Assembly (NCBI GenBank): GCA_018697195.1
Contig: CM031858.1
Coordinates: 113,832,380-113,896,379 of the forward strand
Source of the DNA: Certhia americana
Taxonomy: Eukaryota > Chordata > Aves > Passeriformes > Certhiidae
DNA length: 64,000 nucleotides
Direction of reading: 5' to 3'
The notes beneath the pieces are model-generated. The model was given only the letters and a program-made list of their open reading frames with translations. It did no database searches and was not told the DNA's origin. Made by a program: the position numbers and the translations under genes. Within the stretch, counting starts at the first letter, position 1. Each line of letters opens with the position of its first letter. Below are positions 1 to 11,886 of this stretch, in pieces.

Positions 1-420
1 AAAAGGATAAAGTAGATATTTATTAAAAAGTCTCGATGGGAGCACCTGGGCAGCACAAGGGCCTGGCTGGGCCACACCCAAGATGCACCCAAAATGGTCA
101 CAAAATGGACACACGGTCAAGAGGTCTCACACTTTTATAAGTTCTGGTCCATTAGCATATTAGAATTAATTGTCCAACCATAGCTTCAAGTTACGAAGCT
201 CCAGCCTCCTTATTTTTTCTTCTCACTTCACCATTGTTTTTCTTCTTGGTCCTGAAAGTTGCATGTCCTTGGTACCAAACTAGAAAAGGAATTATTTTGT
301 CTACCTGCACTGTGAAGAGGGCTTAGTAACACTTAATATGAAAACTAAAACTACCCACCAAAACAGCACAGAATCTAAAAAATATAAGAGCTAAAACTTA
401 AGGCATCACAGCCAGAGTAT
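1..420 (-). mobile_element. Probable endogenous retrovirus LTR, cut by the window edge
   Basis: Read on the minus strand this stretch ends in a polyadenylation signal context (tttttaataaatatc, near position 15-35), preceded by the block gtctcgatgggagcacctgg (plus strand, from about 31). I associate that block with LTRs of passerine endogenous retroviruses. The similarity to the remembered consensus continues to about 420. No terminal TG/CA pair or target duplication could be fixed, and no coding part is visible. Confidence 0.5.
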
Positions 421-3400
421 TTCTTTTGAGCCTCTTGAGCAGCAATCCCTCAGCTGCAGCAGCTGCTGCATCATTTAGCCCCGGCTGCAGAATTGCAATT
501 CCCAGACCTCATCTTTCATTTAAGCTGCTGAACCACTTGACCCAGACATGCTCCTGGAACCTCAAAGTGACCATGAAAATACTGAAAATGTGAATCACTA
601 GTTGTCTTGGGGTTTTCCTAAGGAAATATCATTACCATTTTTCAAGTGTTCTTCTTAATCATCTATAAATTGTAAATGGAAGATGCAAATATCATCATGC
701 TTCTTAATTCCTGTAGGATAAAACTGTATTTTTCCTTACAAATTTTAAAGGCAGCATTATGTATACACTGCAAGTTTCTGTTTAAATTTACAAAAAAAAA
801 AAAAAAAAGAAAAAGAAAAAAAGGAAAAAGCAGTTTAAAAAGGTGTATGCAGTGTGTATTTTGCTTCAGTAACTCTGACCTTTAGAAATATTCAAACTGC
901 TGCTTGATTTAACATTTCAGCAGCAAACACATTTTAATGCACAGAGGACTGTTCTCAAAGTTCACAAAACTGTTTGCATAGATGGAAAAAGGACAAAAAG
1001 ACTGTAACAGAAAAAAGAATAGCTGTAGGTCCCTTCTAAGCATAGAATAATCTGGAACCAACAAGTGTGCTTATACACAGGCTGACATCACGGACTCCTG
1101 ATCACTCCCAGCTTCAGAGCAGCTGAAGCTGAATTTCATAAACAGCTTGGTTCAAAATTGACCAGGAAAACTTCCACTATATCAGTGGATTATTTCTCTG
1201 GATTAAATCCTTCTCGCTTCTATTAGGCGTTTTCCTGCAACCATATCACAGAGAAGTATTAGAAATTACGTAGAAAGGACAGAATTTCTACATGATTTAT
1301 GATTCTGCTGGGTGACAGGAGAGTATCTGAGGACACCAGAATACAGGTGAAGTTACACCATCACCACCCCCTGACTCCTGTCCAGGTTAGGAACCAATCC
1401 ACTTGTTTAGACATAGCAAGACCCCCAAGGCAGATCACCCTCACTTCAGCCAAATTGCTTTCTTGTTTATTTTTCCTACGTTTAGTAGCATAATACAGCT
1501 TTAATCCCTCCAACTGGGCAACTGCTCTTTTCAAGGCCATTGCTTTTCTTTTTCTCTACTGCATTATTTAAATATTCTCTCACAGATAGAAGCACTCAGG
1601 CTAAATATTTTAAAAAACAATTGAAAAAATCCTCTAAAGTGTTACTTGTGCAGAGGTAAATTTTAGCATGATTGTACTGGATTTCACTTTTATAGGGGTC
1701 AGTGTTACTCTGTTTATGCTTGTAGATATTTGCAGCTAAAAATGAGCTTCAGGAAAAAATATTAATGAAATATTGCCAAGTATACTGAAAATCATGCATT
1801 GAATTATTCGTCACATTATTCACCTCAAGACCCTTACGAAAATATATTTTGTAAAATCCAGGAGTAAAAACACAGTGAAAGAAAAATGACAAGAAGAATC
1901 CAACTCATCCTTGAACTGATGCTTCACTATCCTGTTTTTTAAGAGGACAGGGAGTTCAAGACCATGTTTTGTTGAGGAGTCCAAGAAAGCTTTCCTTGAC
2001 TTCAATATATAAAGCTCTCCCTTTATTGAGGATGAATACGAATTACTACTTTACCTCAAGACAAAAGAGACACAAAAAACTATCTTTGAGTTGCTGCACT
2101 TATTCCCAAAAAAGGGCAGCAAGAGTAAGTGTGCAATTTCTTTCTGATTAATCCTGACAGGCTGAAGGTAAAGCAGGGAAAACAAACCTCTAGCAAATGA
2201 GTTTGAATTCCTGTAGAGTTTCTTGCTCCCAGGAACAATTTTGTCCCTTTGACATGCTTAACTGCCAGGGTCTCTCCCACACACTGACAGAGACATGGCT
2301 CGAAGAAGTCAGAACATACAGGGATTGGGAGGAAAACACCCCGTTTCTTCACCCATGAGGTGGTTATACTGCAGGACTTCATCATCGAACTTTGTGATTA
2401 TGAAGACTTGGATTCAAAATGGCTCTGGACAAATTAATTCAAAACCAATTACACCTGAAGATTCTTAAAGATCGATTTTGGTGCAAACAGAAATAAAACC
2501 CCTCCAGAAACTCCAGATACTCCTGAAACTTTTACTGGATACTGGCAAAGTGCTCCAGGATATTACCAAGTTTGCCCTGCCCTTCCCCTCTTCCCTTGCT
2601 TTCTGAGATTGTCTGGTTTTCCAAAAGGACCTTAAGGCTCATCAAGAATAGCCTTCCTCACAGTCCCATGCTATTTGCACTACTGCAGCCAGCCAGGAAG
2701 GCACTGGAAAGGCATCCCAGCATGATGGGAATAAAACAAGTCACTAAAGGAGCTATAAAGTCACATTTTACTTATGACACCATAACTTCTTCAAGCAGGC
2801 TAATCCTACAACAGATCAAAGTTCACTGACAAAAAGATTTGCTTCCCAGAAAAAAACCCAAATGACAACTCTCACAACATAATTTTCCAAGTCCTGCCAG
2901 GAGCCCCTAGATAAATAATGTCCCAAGTCACTAGTAGCACAGTCATCTTCCCAGAGCAATTTGTCTGAAGAACAGGCTTAAAATATCTACAGAGCTGTTC
3001 AGTGCTTGGGCAGTGAGTTACAAATATTTATTGATTTAGGTTTCCAAAAGACTCAAGTGTTCAGCCTGTCATCTAGCATGAAGGTACATATCTCCCTCTT
3101 GAGTCCTGCCAGGAAAGCAGAGGATTTCTGCCAAACTAGTTTATTGCTGTTCTCTTTCTCCCATGGCTGTTAATACCACAAAGACTCTTATGCCAACCTT
3201 CTGAACAAGGATTAATTTTACCCTCTGGCCTGCTACAAACACAGTGAGGTTGTCTGGTGCCTTCCTAATGGACCTGCTTATTCCTCAGAGTAGCACTAAG
3301 AAAGGAGCACTCTTCCTACCCTAACCCAACTAAATATTTATAACCAATATCCTTCCTTAAAACTGCATACATACATATTTTATGTGACAAAAGAGCCATT

Positions 3401-5221
3401 ACAGAGAGAGGTACAATCCAGCAATGCCACCAGATGATTTCTCATACAATTCATTTTTTTAACTCTGGCTTTGGTCTGTGCCAGACATGAGGCCATGAGA
3501 GCTGGTTTCCTAAACACCCACTGTACTTCATAAAACCAGACTCAAAAAAAGAAGTCCCAATGATGGTATTTTTTTCCTCATTTTTAAAACAGGTCTAAGA
3601 TAAACGGATAATCAGAAAAGTTCCTTTGAAACAATTGTGTTTTTACTGATTCAGTTTCACAAGCTCACTGTTCATTGTACCCTGGTACACTCTGCACAGT
3701 GGATGCTTATAAAGCTATTATCTAAATCTGATGGTTTACAGTCCCTGAGGATTTGTCTACGTAAGCTCAACACAATGCTTATCGGCTGTAAGTGCCACAG
3801 GGATAGGGGTTTTAAATTATTCCCAACCACCTGTAACTAAATTGGCCAAAAAAATTAACATGCTTTTGGGTTCAATTCATCATACACATAATTTTAGTGC
3901 TGTTAATCTACAAAAAGGATCTGAATATGCTTTGCTTGCATCCACTTGTTAAGCAAAAGAATCATGATCCTGTTGTTACGGCACCTATGTCACCTTACAA
4001 AGCCCAACCAACCAGCAATATATTATTGAACAGAGAAAGCCAAAATCTCTTTAAATCTCAATTCCCCTGTTGTCTTTTTTTCAAGTTTCAACTTTATTAA
4101 TATGCCTACTTCTCATCTTTTAAATAATTGTCAATTGCTCAATTGCAAACACACCTTTCATCATTTAGAAAGCTCACAAATCTCATTATGCCCTCTCCTC
4201 CTGCACCCATGGAGAGCAGCCCTGTAGGCATTTGTTAAGCCTCTCCTTTGAAGTACTATTGTTCGGATGTCATGGATGTTTCTTCCAACCTGAGCTGATG
4301 AAAGAGACGACAGGCTTTTCACTCTCTCATTTCCACACAATTTAGAGACCATGTAAAGCAAGGAAATGAGAAATGATGCCTCCATAAATTTTAAAAAAAC
4401 ACGGATCTGGATTGTGATCCCATCTGTGATACTAGTTTCTGTTGCTCCTGCTCCACACAGCACACTAGGAATCCTGGAGTTCAGCCTCCAGGCAGAGAAG
4501 AGGCCAGGGAACCTGGATTTATCCCCTCAGAGACACTGACCCCCCCAGCAGAGGCAGGCACAGGCAGCACAGAGCTGTAATGTGTGCTGCTGCCTGGTAC
4601 CTGCATTTTCTCTGCTGCAGCCAGGAGAAAAAAACACTCACCCACCAGCACTCCTTTGCCACAGCCTCCCTCCAAACACACAGGTGACAAGCACAGCTTC
4701 CAGCACCCACGGGCTTAGGTGCAGAGGCAGGAAAAGACCCAAATATTTGATGTGGCATGAAATGTTGCATTGCAAATTCATGCACATTGTGCGTCTGGCA
4801 CCAGCCCTGCGCACACGCAGCTGGGCCAGGTGCATCTCCTGGAGAGGAAACCACACCCCCCCGTTCCACTTTGAAGGGCTGCTCCACAAGCAGGTGTGGG
4901 CACGGGGTATGTGCTCTGCAAAAGTTTTTGGCACCTTTATTTGTCAGTTTAGCCACAAAGGCCACATCCACATGTCCTCAGCAGGCTCGCCCTTGGCCAC
5001 AGCTCAAGGTCTAGAGTCCTGCTAAGCCACCAGCCACCGCTTCCTATGCTTGCACAGGAAGGGCTCATGTTGTAAATAGAGCATCTCCTGCCACAGAAAT
5101 ATGAAATGGCTGCAGCTTCCTACAGCATCTTGACTCTAACCTCTTGGAGTTCTTCTGTATTCCTGGATTTTTGCTGTATCTTTTGGGGTTTTGTGTGTTT
5201 TTGTGATTCCCAAGAATGCAA
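421..5221. other. Non-coding DNA downstream of ATP6V1H, no gene recognised
   Basis: No exon of a known protein was recognised here. The stretch holds an A-rich tract at 792-833 (a run of 17 A, then mixed A/G) and otherwise ordinary unique-looking sequence. A GC-richer part at about 4480-5030 has overlapping open frames on both strands, with no codon signal or recognised family. By vertebrate synteny the next gene to the left would be OPRK1, but none of it is visible. Confidence 0.6.
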
Positions 5222-5787
5222 AAGTGCTTTTCCCCAGCACCAAGATCAAAGGAAAGGCCAAGAGCCATCTCTTCTGCTTTTTCAAGGTTGTTTATTCTTT
5301 CTTATCTATACGTTTTCTTCACTGATCCACAGAGATCTGTGCAGCAGGTCAGTTCACAGCGAATGACACCGCCCCAAAGGTGATGAGTATCTTTATACTA
5401 AAGATTACATCTGCTTTGTTTATAAGATTCCCAATGCCTTATCTCTCTTGTTAGGAAGTCAGGCTCTGCTCTAAACCAACCAAAGATGCCAACGCCACAG
5501 AATATGGAGAAGATGAAGAAGGAAGAAGAAGCCCTAAAGCCACGTGGAGACTCCATGATTTCTTCTTCTGCTTACCAGTCTGAAAACCCCATAAATCTAT
5601 TTTTCACCCTGTGACTAACTATCACTCTACTTAAACTCTCGTGGTCTGTAAATCCTCACACAGAGATGGCAATTTCTCCCAAGGGCTAAAATCAAAGGAG
5701 TTTTTAACTCCTTGCCAAGGTTTCCCAGCCCCCTGTCCGGGTCTGGAATCACCCAGGACAGTCAGAGGAGTGTTCTGGACTCCAACA
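5222..5787 (-). mobile_element. Solo-type LTR of a passerine-like endogenous retrovirus
   Basis: On the minus strand it begins tgttggagtccagaacactc (plus end 5787) and runs to a polyadenylation signal context aagaataaac near 5291-5300. Blocks recognised from remembered avian LTR consensus include ggttgtttattctttcttat (from 5285), caggtcagttcacagcg (from 5345) and ggctaaaatcaaagg (from 5684). The left edge is approximate. No internal retroviral coding sequence flanks it, so it is most likely a solo LTR. Confidence 0.6.
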
Positions 5788-5947
5788 TATGCCTTCATTG
5801 TTACAGCCTTGCATGTCTATAAACATACAAGCCTTACAGCCTATGCTCATGTCTCATTTATTTGGTTTAATACCAACAAAATTATTTTGTTTATTTCAGT
5901 CTGCTTCAGTCTCCATGGTCTTTTGTGCAGTGCCAAATTACATCTGA

Positions 5948-5980
5948 ATATATATATTTATATACACACACATATAAATG

Positions 5981-6015
<35 letters not shown>
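5948..6015. repeat. AT-rich microsatellite
   Basis: This is an alternating TA tract with short CA and TTTA interruptions. The purest part is at about 5981-6007. It is self-complementary and prone to slippage. Confidence 0.9.
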
Positions 6016-7175
6016 CAGGAATACATGAGCCTTTCATACAGAGCAGTCATAGCTAGAAACTGAAAACGTCTTCTCTCAGGTATTTGGAGCTGATAAACTG
6101 TTAGGGGAACAATAGAGACCTGTTTTGGGGAACTGCATTTTGAAGAGGAGTTTGAAGAGAGAAATTAAGACCTAGCAAAGAAGTGATAACACTTGCTCTA
6201 GCGTTAAATAGGCTGTAAGTCCTACTGGAAAAATATGGCATACAACAGAGAAAGTAGTATTTTTATTTTCCAAATAATTTCCAAACATAACAAGATTCTT
6301 TAGCTTGAAATCCATGGTCCATGCTTGCTTACTTCATTCTGAAATTTAGATCATAAATAATCTTTCAAAATGTGTATGGTGAGCATATGTTTAAATTTTC
6401 CATTAAATAGTTCTTTTGGGTTTTTCTCTCCTTTTTTTCTACTATTTAACAGGAAACAAAAAAACCCAAACTAACTTTTTTACATAAAATTATTATTCTA
6501 AATTTTTGGGTGGTTCATTAATCACTGCTCTGCATTTTCAGCAGAATTAAATAATTAAATTAAGAAAAAATAAATTATTTTTTGTTCATATTGTCTCATT
6601 CAACTAAACAGAGTATTTGAGACCTTACTAGGTAAAACACATGTACCAGCATGTTTTGCCTCTCTATTTCAAAAAGAGTATCAAAGCAGTAGTGCTTCAG
6701 TAAACCTCTGCCAGATAGCATTTCCAGAGCACTTCCAGCTTTCAGAGAACAAAGTTGAAGATTTAAAGTGTTTGTTTGTAATAGCAAGTGATCAAAAAAA
6801 AAAAAAAAAAACAAACCCAAAACATAAATCACTTCAAAAGTACTGGAAAAGTACTACTTTCAAAAGTACTAGAAACTCTGCAAAATAGATATTATTCTGT
6901 AACACTGGACTCCACATCATACAGAGCATAAGGAAATGTACTTGTGTGAAGAGGTACAGGGAACTTTAGAAATTGATTTTTTTTTTAATGACCGATATCT
7001 CAATTTGATAGGCAGATGAATAAACTGAAGAACGAGAACTTTCCTTTCTAGAAGAGAAAACCACAGATGAATTTTGGAGACTAAATAAGAATTATATTGC
7101 TCACACTCCATGGAAAGTCATTCATTTCACCTTTGCTATTAGTGATTTTCTACGTGTCAAGAGATATTCAGCCTT

Positions 7176-7195
7176 AAAAAAAAAAAAAAAAAAAA
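7176..7195. repeat. Poly-A tract (20 A)
   Basis: This is a run of 20 A followed by an A/C-rich tail to about 7245. No retrocopy of a known gene was recognised upstream of it. Confidence 0.85.
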
Positions 7196-7874
7196 CAAAA
7201 CTAAAAAAACCCACAACCCAAAAATCCAAACCAAAATCGAAACCATCCCCCAGTAAAAAGCAGATTATCCAGCTCATTGTACAAATGCAAATGAAGCCAC
7301 CACTAAAGAGGTGTGCAGAGGATTCAATTCTCCTTTTGACCTTAGCTCTTACATGCAATTACCTGCCTTGTTTTAAATAGTTGTTCCACAGACAGTGAAA
7401 AACACCTGCTGTTTCCATAGATGTTAATCTCTCTGCAGCCAAACCAGAGCTCTGCCACCCTTTCAGAGAAAATAAGGACTTAGGATGCTGCAGACACCCA
7501 TTTTCTTGGGCAGCCAGAGCTTGTTCCCTTGCTAAATCATATATCATATAGATATATCTCCAGAAGGGTGGGATAAGCTAGACATGGTAAAAGACACTGC
7601 AGAACCCTGGAAAAACCCTTATACCCCTCTTTTGTACAATGCATGTCACTAAATATCACAGAAATTCTGAAATCAAAAATGCCAAAAGCTCCACGGAGAA
7701 TTTACTGTCATTTTGTAAATATTATTTTGTAAATAAAATGTGGACATTTTACAGGCATTTTAAAGGAGTTACCTGTACACTAAGGGAATGATATCTGTGT
7801 GCTATAGCAAGGACGGGAAGGGCAGGTGGTGGTTAATGAGGATGCATTGGCTAGTGGGGCCCCTGAGTGGGATG

Positions 7875-8030
7875 TTTCCCAGAGAAGTTGTGGATGCTCC
7901 ATATCTGGAATTTTTCACAGAGTTTTGAGTAACCTGGTCTAATGGAAAGTGTTCCTGCCACCCATGGCAGGGGCCTTGAACCAGGTTATCTTCAGAGGTC
8001 CCTTCCAACCCAAACCGTTCTGTCACTGTC
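7875..8030 (+). mobile_element. CR1 LINE 3' fragment
   Basis: It matches the remembered 3' end of avian CR1: agaagttgtggatgctcc (about 7883), taacctggtctaatgg, then ggtcccttccaacccaaacc (7998-8017), and a decayed terminal ttctgtcactgtc in place of the usual ATTCTATGATTCT repeat. It is 5'-truncated, as is usual for CR1. Confidence 0.85.
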
Positions 8031-11000
8031 TCTGTTGGCTTTGCTCAGTTCATGAAGACTCACAATAAAACTCAGGGACTGACCATCCAAGTCCAACTTG
8101 TCAGAACTCAAATCACAGAGAAGTACCACAAAATGAAGGAGAAACTGCTGCTTTGCAGTCTAAAACACCTTGCAAATTTGCAAGAAACCACAGTAAGGAT
8201 TTCTGCTTATGAATTTTTGTTACCTCGTGGCCACAAATGAAGAGTTGATGCCTTTTCCACAAAGAGGCAAAAGTATACAAAAATTATCTGAATGGGTCTT
8301 TTTTCCTCCTAATGCTGAGATCTGTCTCCCATCAAACTAAGTCAACAAATTAACATTTGTCACTCACTGTCCATGACTGCTGGTAATTCATATTCTACTG
8401 TATTCTACGCACATAAAGAAAGAGGCTGAGTAGTAAACTACTTGAATGTGATCACTTTTTTTTTAAAGGCTAAACAGCCCACTGCATATGCTCAAGTTCT
8501 AATTATAATATATAAATGTATTATATTATATTATATACATTATATATTATTATAATATATAAATAATAGTGCTCAACTTCTAAACACCCAGGCGCTGCAG
8601 CTAATCCAGCACATGAGGGATGAGGGGCCCTGTTCCAGGCACACACAGCAGATGCTGTCAAGTGTGCTCAAGGCCAAGCAAATAGAGCAACAGCCCCATC
8701 AGGACAGGGAGAAACTGCTGCCATATATGCAATTTGCAAAAGAAGATTTCATTTCACACCTGAACTCACAGCAGATATAAAAACAGGTCATTGTGTCTGG
8801 GACTGGCATTTTAGATACCAGTTAGGTCAAAAAAAGTTTCCTGATGCTGTTCATTTACTGTTGTTTCCTAAACATCAAATACTTTTCCATATTCCATTGC
8901 CTCCACTTTTTCTCTTAATAACAAAGCTGTTTTCCTCCAGTCAAGATAAATAAAGTGATAGATTTTGACGTATGTAATTACAGCAGCTCACCTAGATCAA
9001 ACCAATTGCATCAGTTAATCACATAACTGCTGGCAACAATAACAAAATACAGTCCTAAACAGAAAATCAAGTCAAATAAATTAAAGAACAAATCACCCTG
9101 ATGGACTCACAACCATCTCATTAGGCATTTTATGAGAAAACTTCATCTCAATAAATCAAATAAATTTTGTAGTTATCCACTCAATACTGCTTTTATCCAA
9201 GTGGATGATATTTTACATTGAATTTTAGAGAGAAACAATAAACTGCTACATTAAAAATAAAGACAATATTATATCAGCTCCTCTGTGTTCATGAAAGCCA
9301 TTTCCAATCCAGGTGTTAAGTGGATTAATTTATATTGCCCTATAAGAAGAAATCAAGTTTACCCGGCTGGATTTGATTTCCATTATATTTAGGGAGACTT
9401 TCCATTAAGTCAGAAAAGCATTTAAGCTATTTATAAACTTAAGTCTAAATGAAAACATCTCCAAGCCTCAAAATAGTGGTTTGACTACTCGTTCAGGCTG
9501 CAAATATGCATGTTCAGATACCTCTGCCTAATTTGAACTATCAGTTTTAAACCAGGTAGCTCCCTGCAGCTATGTGTTGTGACCACCAGCATGGATTCTT
9601 TGGGAAGTGTCTCCATTTGCTTTGCTGGAGCAGATCCATTTTGTGTAGCTGATTCACTGACTCAGATCTGACCTGTTTTCTGTGTCTTTAGCAATTGCTT
9701 AGGCTATTTTGTCATTCCCTGACCCAATATTTAATTTCCAATGTGAGACAGTGTCATGCATCAAGAGACAGTCTCTTTCCAGCATCAGCCCAACCATCCC
9801 CTTGAAGCTGGATACAAACTACAACCATCCAAAGACACTGATTTCAAACTGGGAATCCTCCAGCCCCAGTTCATTTTCTTATGTTTGCATCATTAATTCA
9901 GCAGTTGGCAATTATCTCTTTTTAAGGTAATTATGCAGGATGGATGGTAACATAGAGTAGTTACCAATACCATTATTAAACAATTTATTTAAGGTAAACA
10001 AATCATTAACAGCTCATCACCCAAATAAATTTTTTGAGACTACAAAAATTGGAAAAAATCCTGTTGTATTAACAATCACCCTGTTAAACTTCAGAAACAC
10101 CTCAAAGCAAATCAGCCCAGAAAGAAGACTGCAAATCCTCTTAATTAGAGTTTATGTAGCTACATGCATGCAAAAGCAGTCCTGCATTTCAGGAAAACAA
10201 GTTACAAGATTTCTATGTCCTGCAAGGAAAACCAGGAGTTAACTTCTCCTTAGCTCCAGAACTAGAGAAAGCAGGAAATCTTCATCCTCTCTGCTCACAA
10301 AATCAGGAAAACACACATATTAAAAAATAAATATATTTAAATTACCATTATACACAATGATTTTTCAAAGCCTTAAAAGCTTTTGTAGAATCATACAAGT
10401 CATATTCTTCAGGAATGCAGATGGGCTCATTCACAGCAATATTTAGGTTATGTTGGTGATATTTTGGGTTATCAGTCAGTGAAGGATGAAGAGAATGAAC
10501 GATACAAATGGGGGAGGACAGCTGGATCCCAAATACTGATGTGAAATGGGTCAGCACAGGAAAGGTAGCAACTCTCCTCAAGGACCATCAGATTAATAAG
10601 GTAGCACAGAGTTATCTGATTGAACCCCTACTTAATGCTACATATCTTCCACTTATATCTTCATCTTGCTATGCATGAAATCAATTATGAAGTCACTGTG
10701 ATGGCACTGATGAAACAAGAATACCTATGTGATGTTTACAGACCATCCTTGCACTTAGATCAAAAAGAAACTACTCAAAGAGGGAAAACAGCTTTGATGA
10801 ATGGAGTTTGAGACAACAGAAGTGACTTCCCTATTATCTTCAAAGGAATGTTGCCATGGGAATGGACTGTAGCACCAGTGTATAACACCTGAATGATTCA
10901 GGATGGTTAAGAGGGAAGTAAAGATTGACATATTTGACCACTGAGTTCCTCAGATGCAAGAGAGAGAAAAAAAAAAATCAGGTAATGGTACTCAAGTGTA

Positions 11001-11659
11001 CTGTTATATCACAGGATGGTTCTTTTTGTGTGAAATAGACAAGCCAGCAGCAGACTCTGTCACAAGAAAACGATGAAGTATCACATTGACAAAAGCTGCT
11101 TTGCCGTACTGCAGAAGCAAACAAAAAACAGTTGTGTGAGTAAACAGCTTAACTAAGGCATTTTTAAATGCAGATCTAATACTGCAGCCTTTCCCAGAGA
11201 GCCATGACCTGGCAAAGACAATAAAAAACACAACATACCCACGTGGTAATTAAGCTTCAGTTATACACCTGAGTTCTGCCTGTGCCATCACACTTAGGAT
11301 TCTTCTTTTTGAGAGAAGGCATCAGCTTTATTATAGATAACAGACATATACTCATGTCTCAGAAACCAGCTCTTTCTAATGTGGATGTGAGGTTGGTGTC
11401 AGGACTTTCTGACATCTTTAACACATCAAGTCAGTGGTGCCCCTAATTTTTGTATTTTGGCTCGAGGAGGAAAGCAGAGTTTGTGATATTATCAGGACCC
11501 ATTAGAAACAGAGGTAACGGTGTTTCTAAGTGATTTCTCTCTAATTTACTAGAAGAGATGTCTGGGAGAGAGCTGCTGTCACCAAAGTTTCAGCAGCTGT
11601 AGGAAAATACCAGCACAAGAATGAGATATAATACCCAGGATGAGATCACAAACTGAAAT
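8031..11659. other. Non-coding DNA, no gene recognised
   Basis: It contains an AT microsatellite-like cluster at 8502-8568 and long AT-rich unique sequence. The part at about 8930-9960 has no recognised repeat and many TAATTA-like and ATTA motifs. It has the look of conserved vertebrate non-coding DNA, but this cannot be shown without an alignment. Confidence 0.5.
8502..8568. repeat. AT-only repeat with duplicated 16-mer and palindromic core
   Basis: The 16-mer attataatatataaat occurs at 8502-8517 and again at 8549-8564. They flank a (TTATA)n core bounded by atgtat and atacat, which are inverted copies. Confidence 0.8.
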
Positions 11660-11886
11660 GTAGGGAGTTTCATTTGAATATAAGGAAAAGCTTCCTTATT
11701 TGGAGTGGGACACCACTGGAACAAGCTACCCAGTGAAGTTGTGGAGACTCCTCTGGTGATATTTAAAACCTACTCAGATATGTTCCCGTGTAACCTGTTG
11801 GAGATGAATCTGCTTTAGCAGGGCACTTGGACTTGATGGCCTTCAGAGGTCCCTTGCAACCCCTGCCAGCCTGTGATTCTGTGATC
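11660..11886 (+). mobile_element. CR1 LINE 3' fragment
   Basis: CR1 3' signature blocks appear in order: ccactggaacaagctaccca (11712-11731), gaagttgtggagactcc, ttcagaggtcccttgcaacc, and the terminal tgtgattctgtgat repeat (from 11872). It is 5'-truncated and diverged. Confidence 0.88.

Larger units (their letters stand above)
5788..7874. other. Non-coding DNA with AT microsatellite and poly-A tracts
   Basis: No gene was recognised. It contains the TA-rich microsatellite at 5948-6015 and A runs at 6794-6811 and 7176-7195. The second is followed by A/C-rich sequence of the kind often seen in songbird DNA. The remainder shows no repeat or coding family that I recognise. Confidence 0.6.

Noticed and set aside
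4519..5025. Overlapping open frames of about 150 codons on both strands in a GC-richer patch
   Set aside because: No recognised family, no splice context, and both strands open together. This is what a chance low-stop, GC-richer patch gives.
5641..6063. Open frame of 140 codons on the plus strand
   Set aside because: It runs through an LTR and then an AT microsatellite, giving an Ile/Tyr repeat tail.
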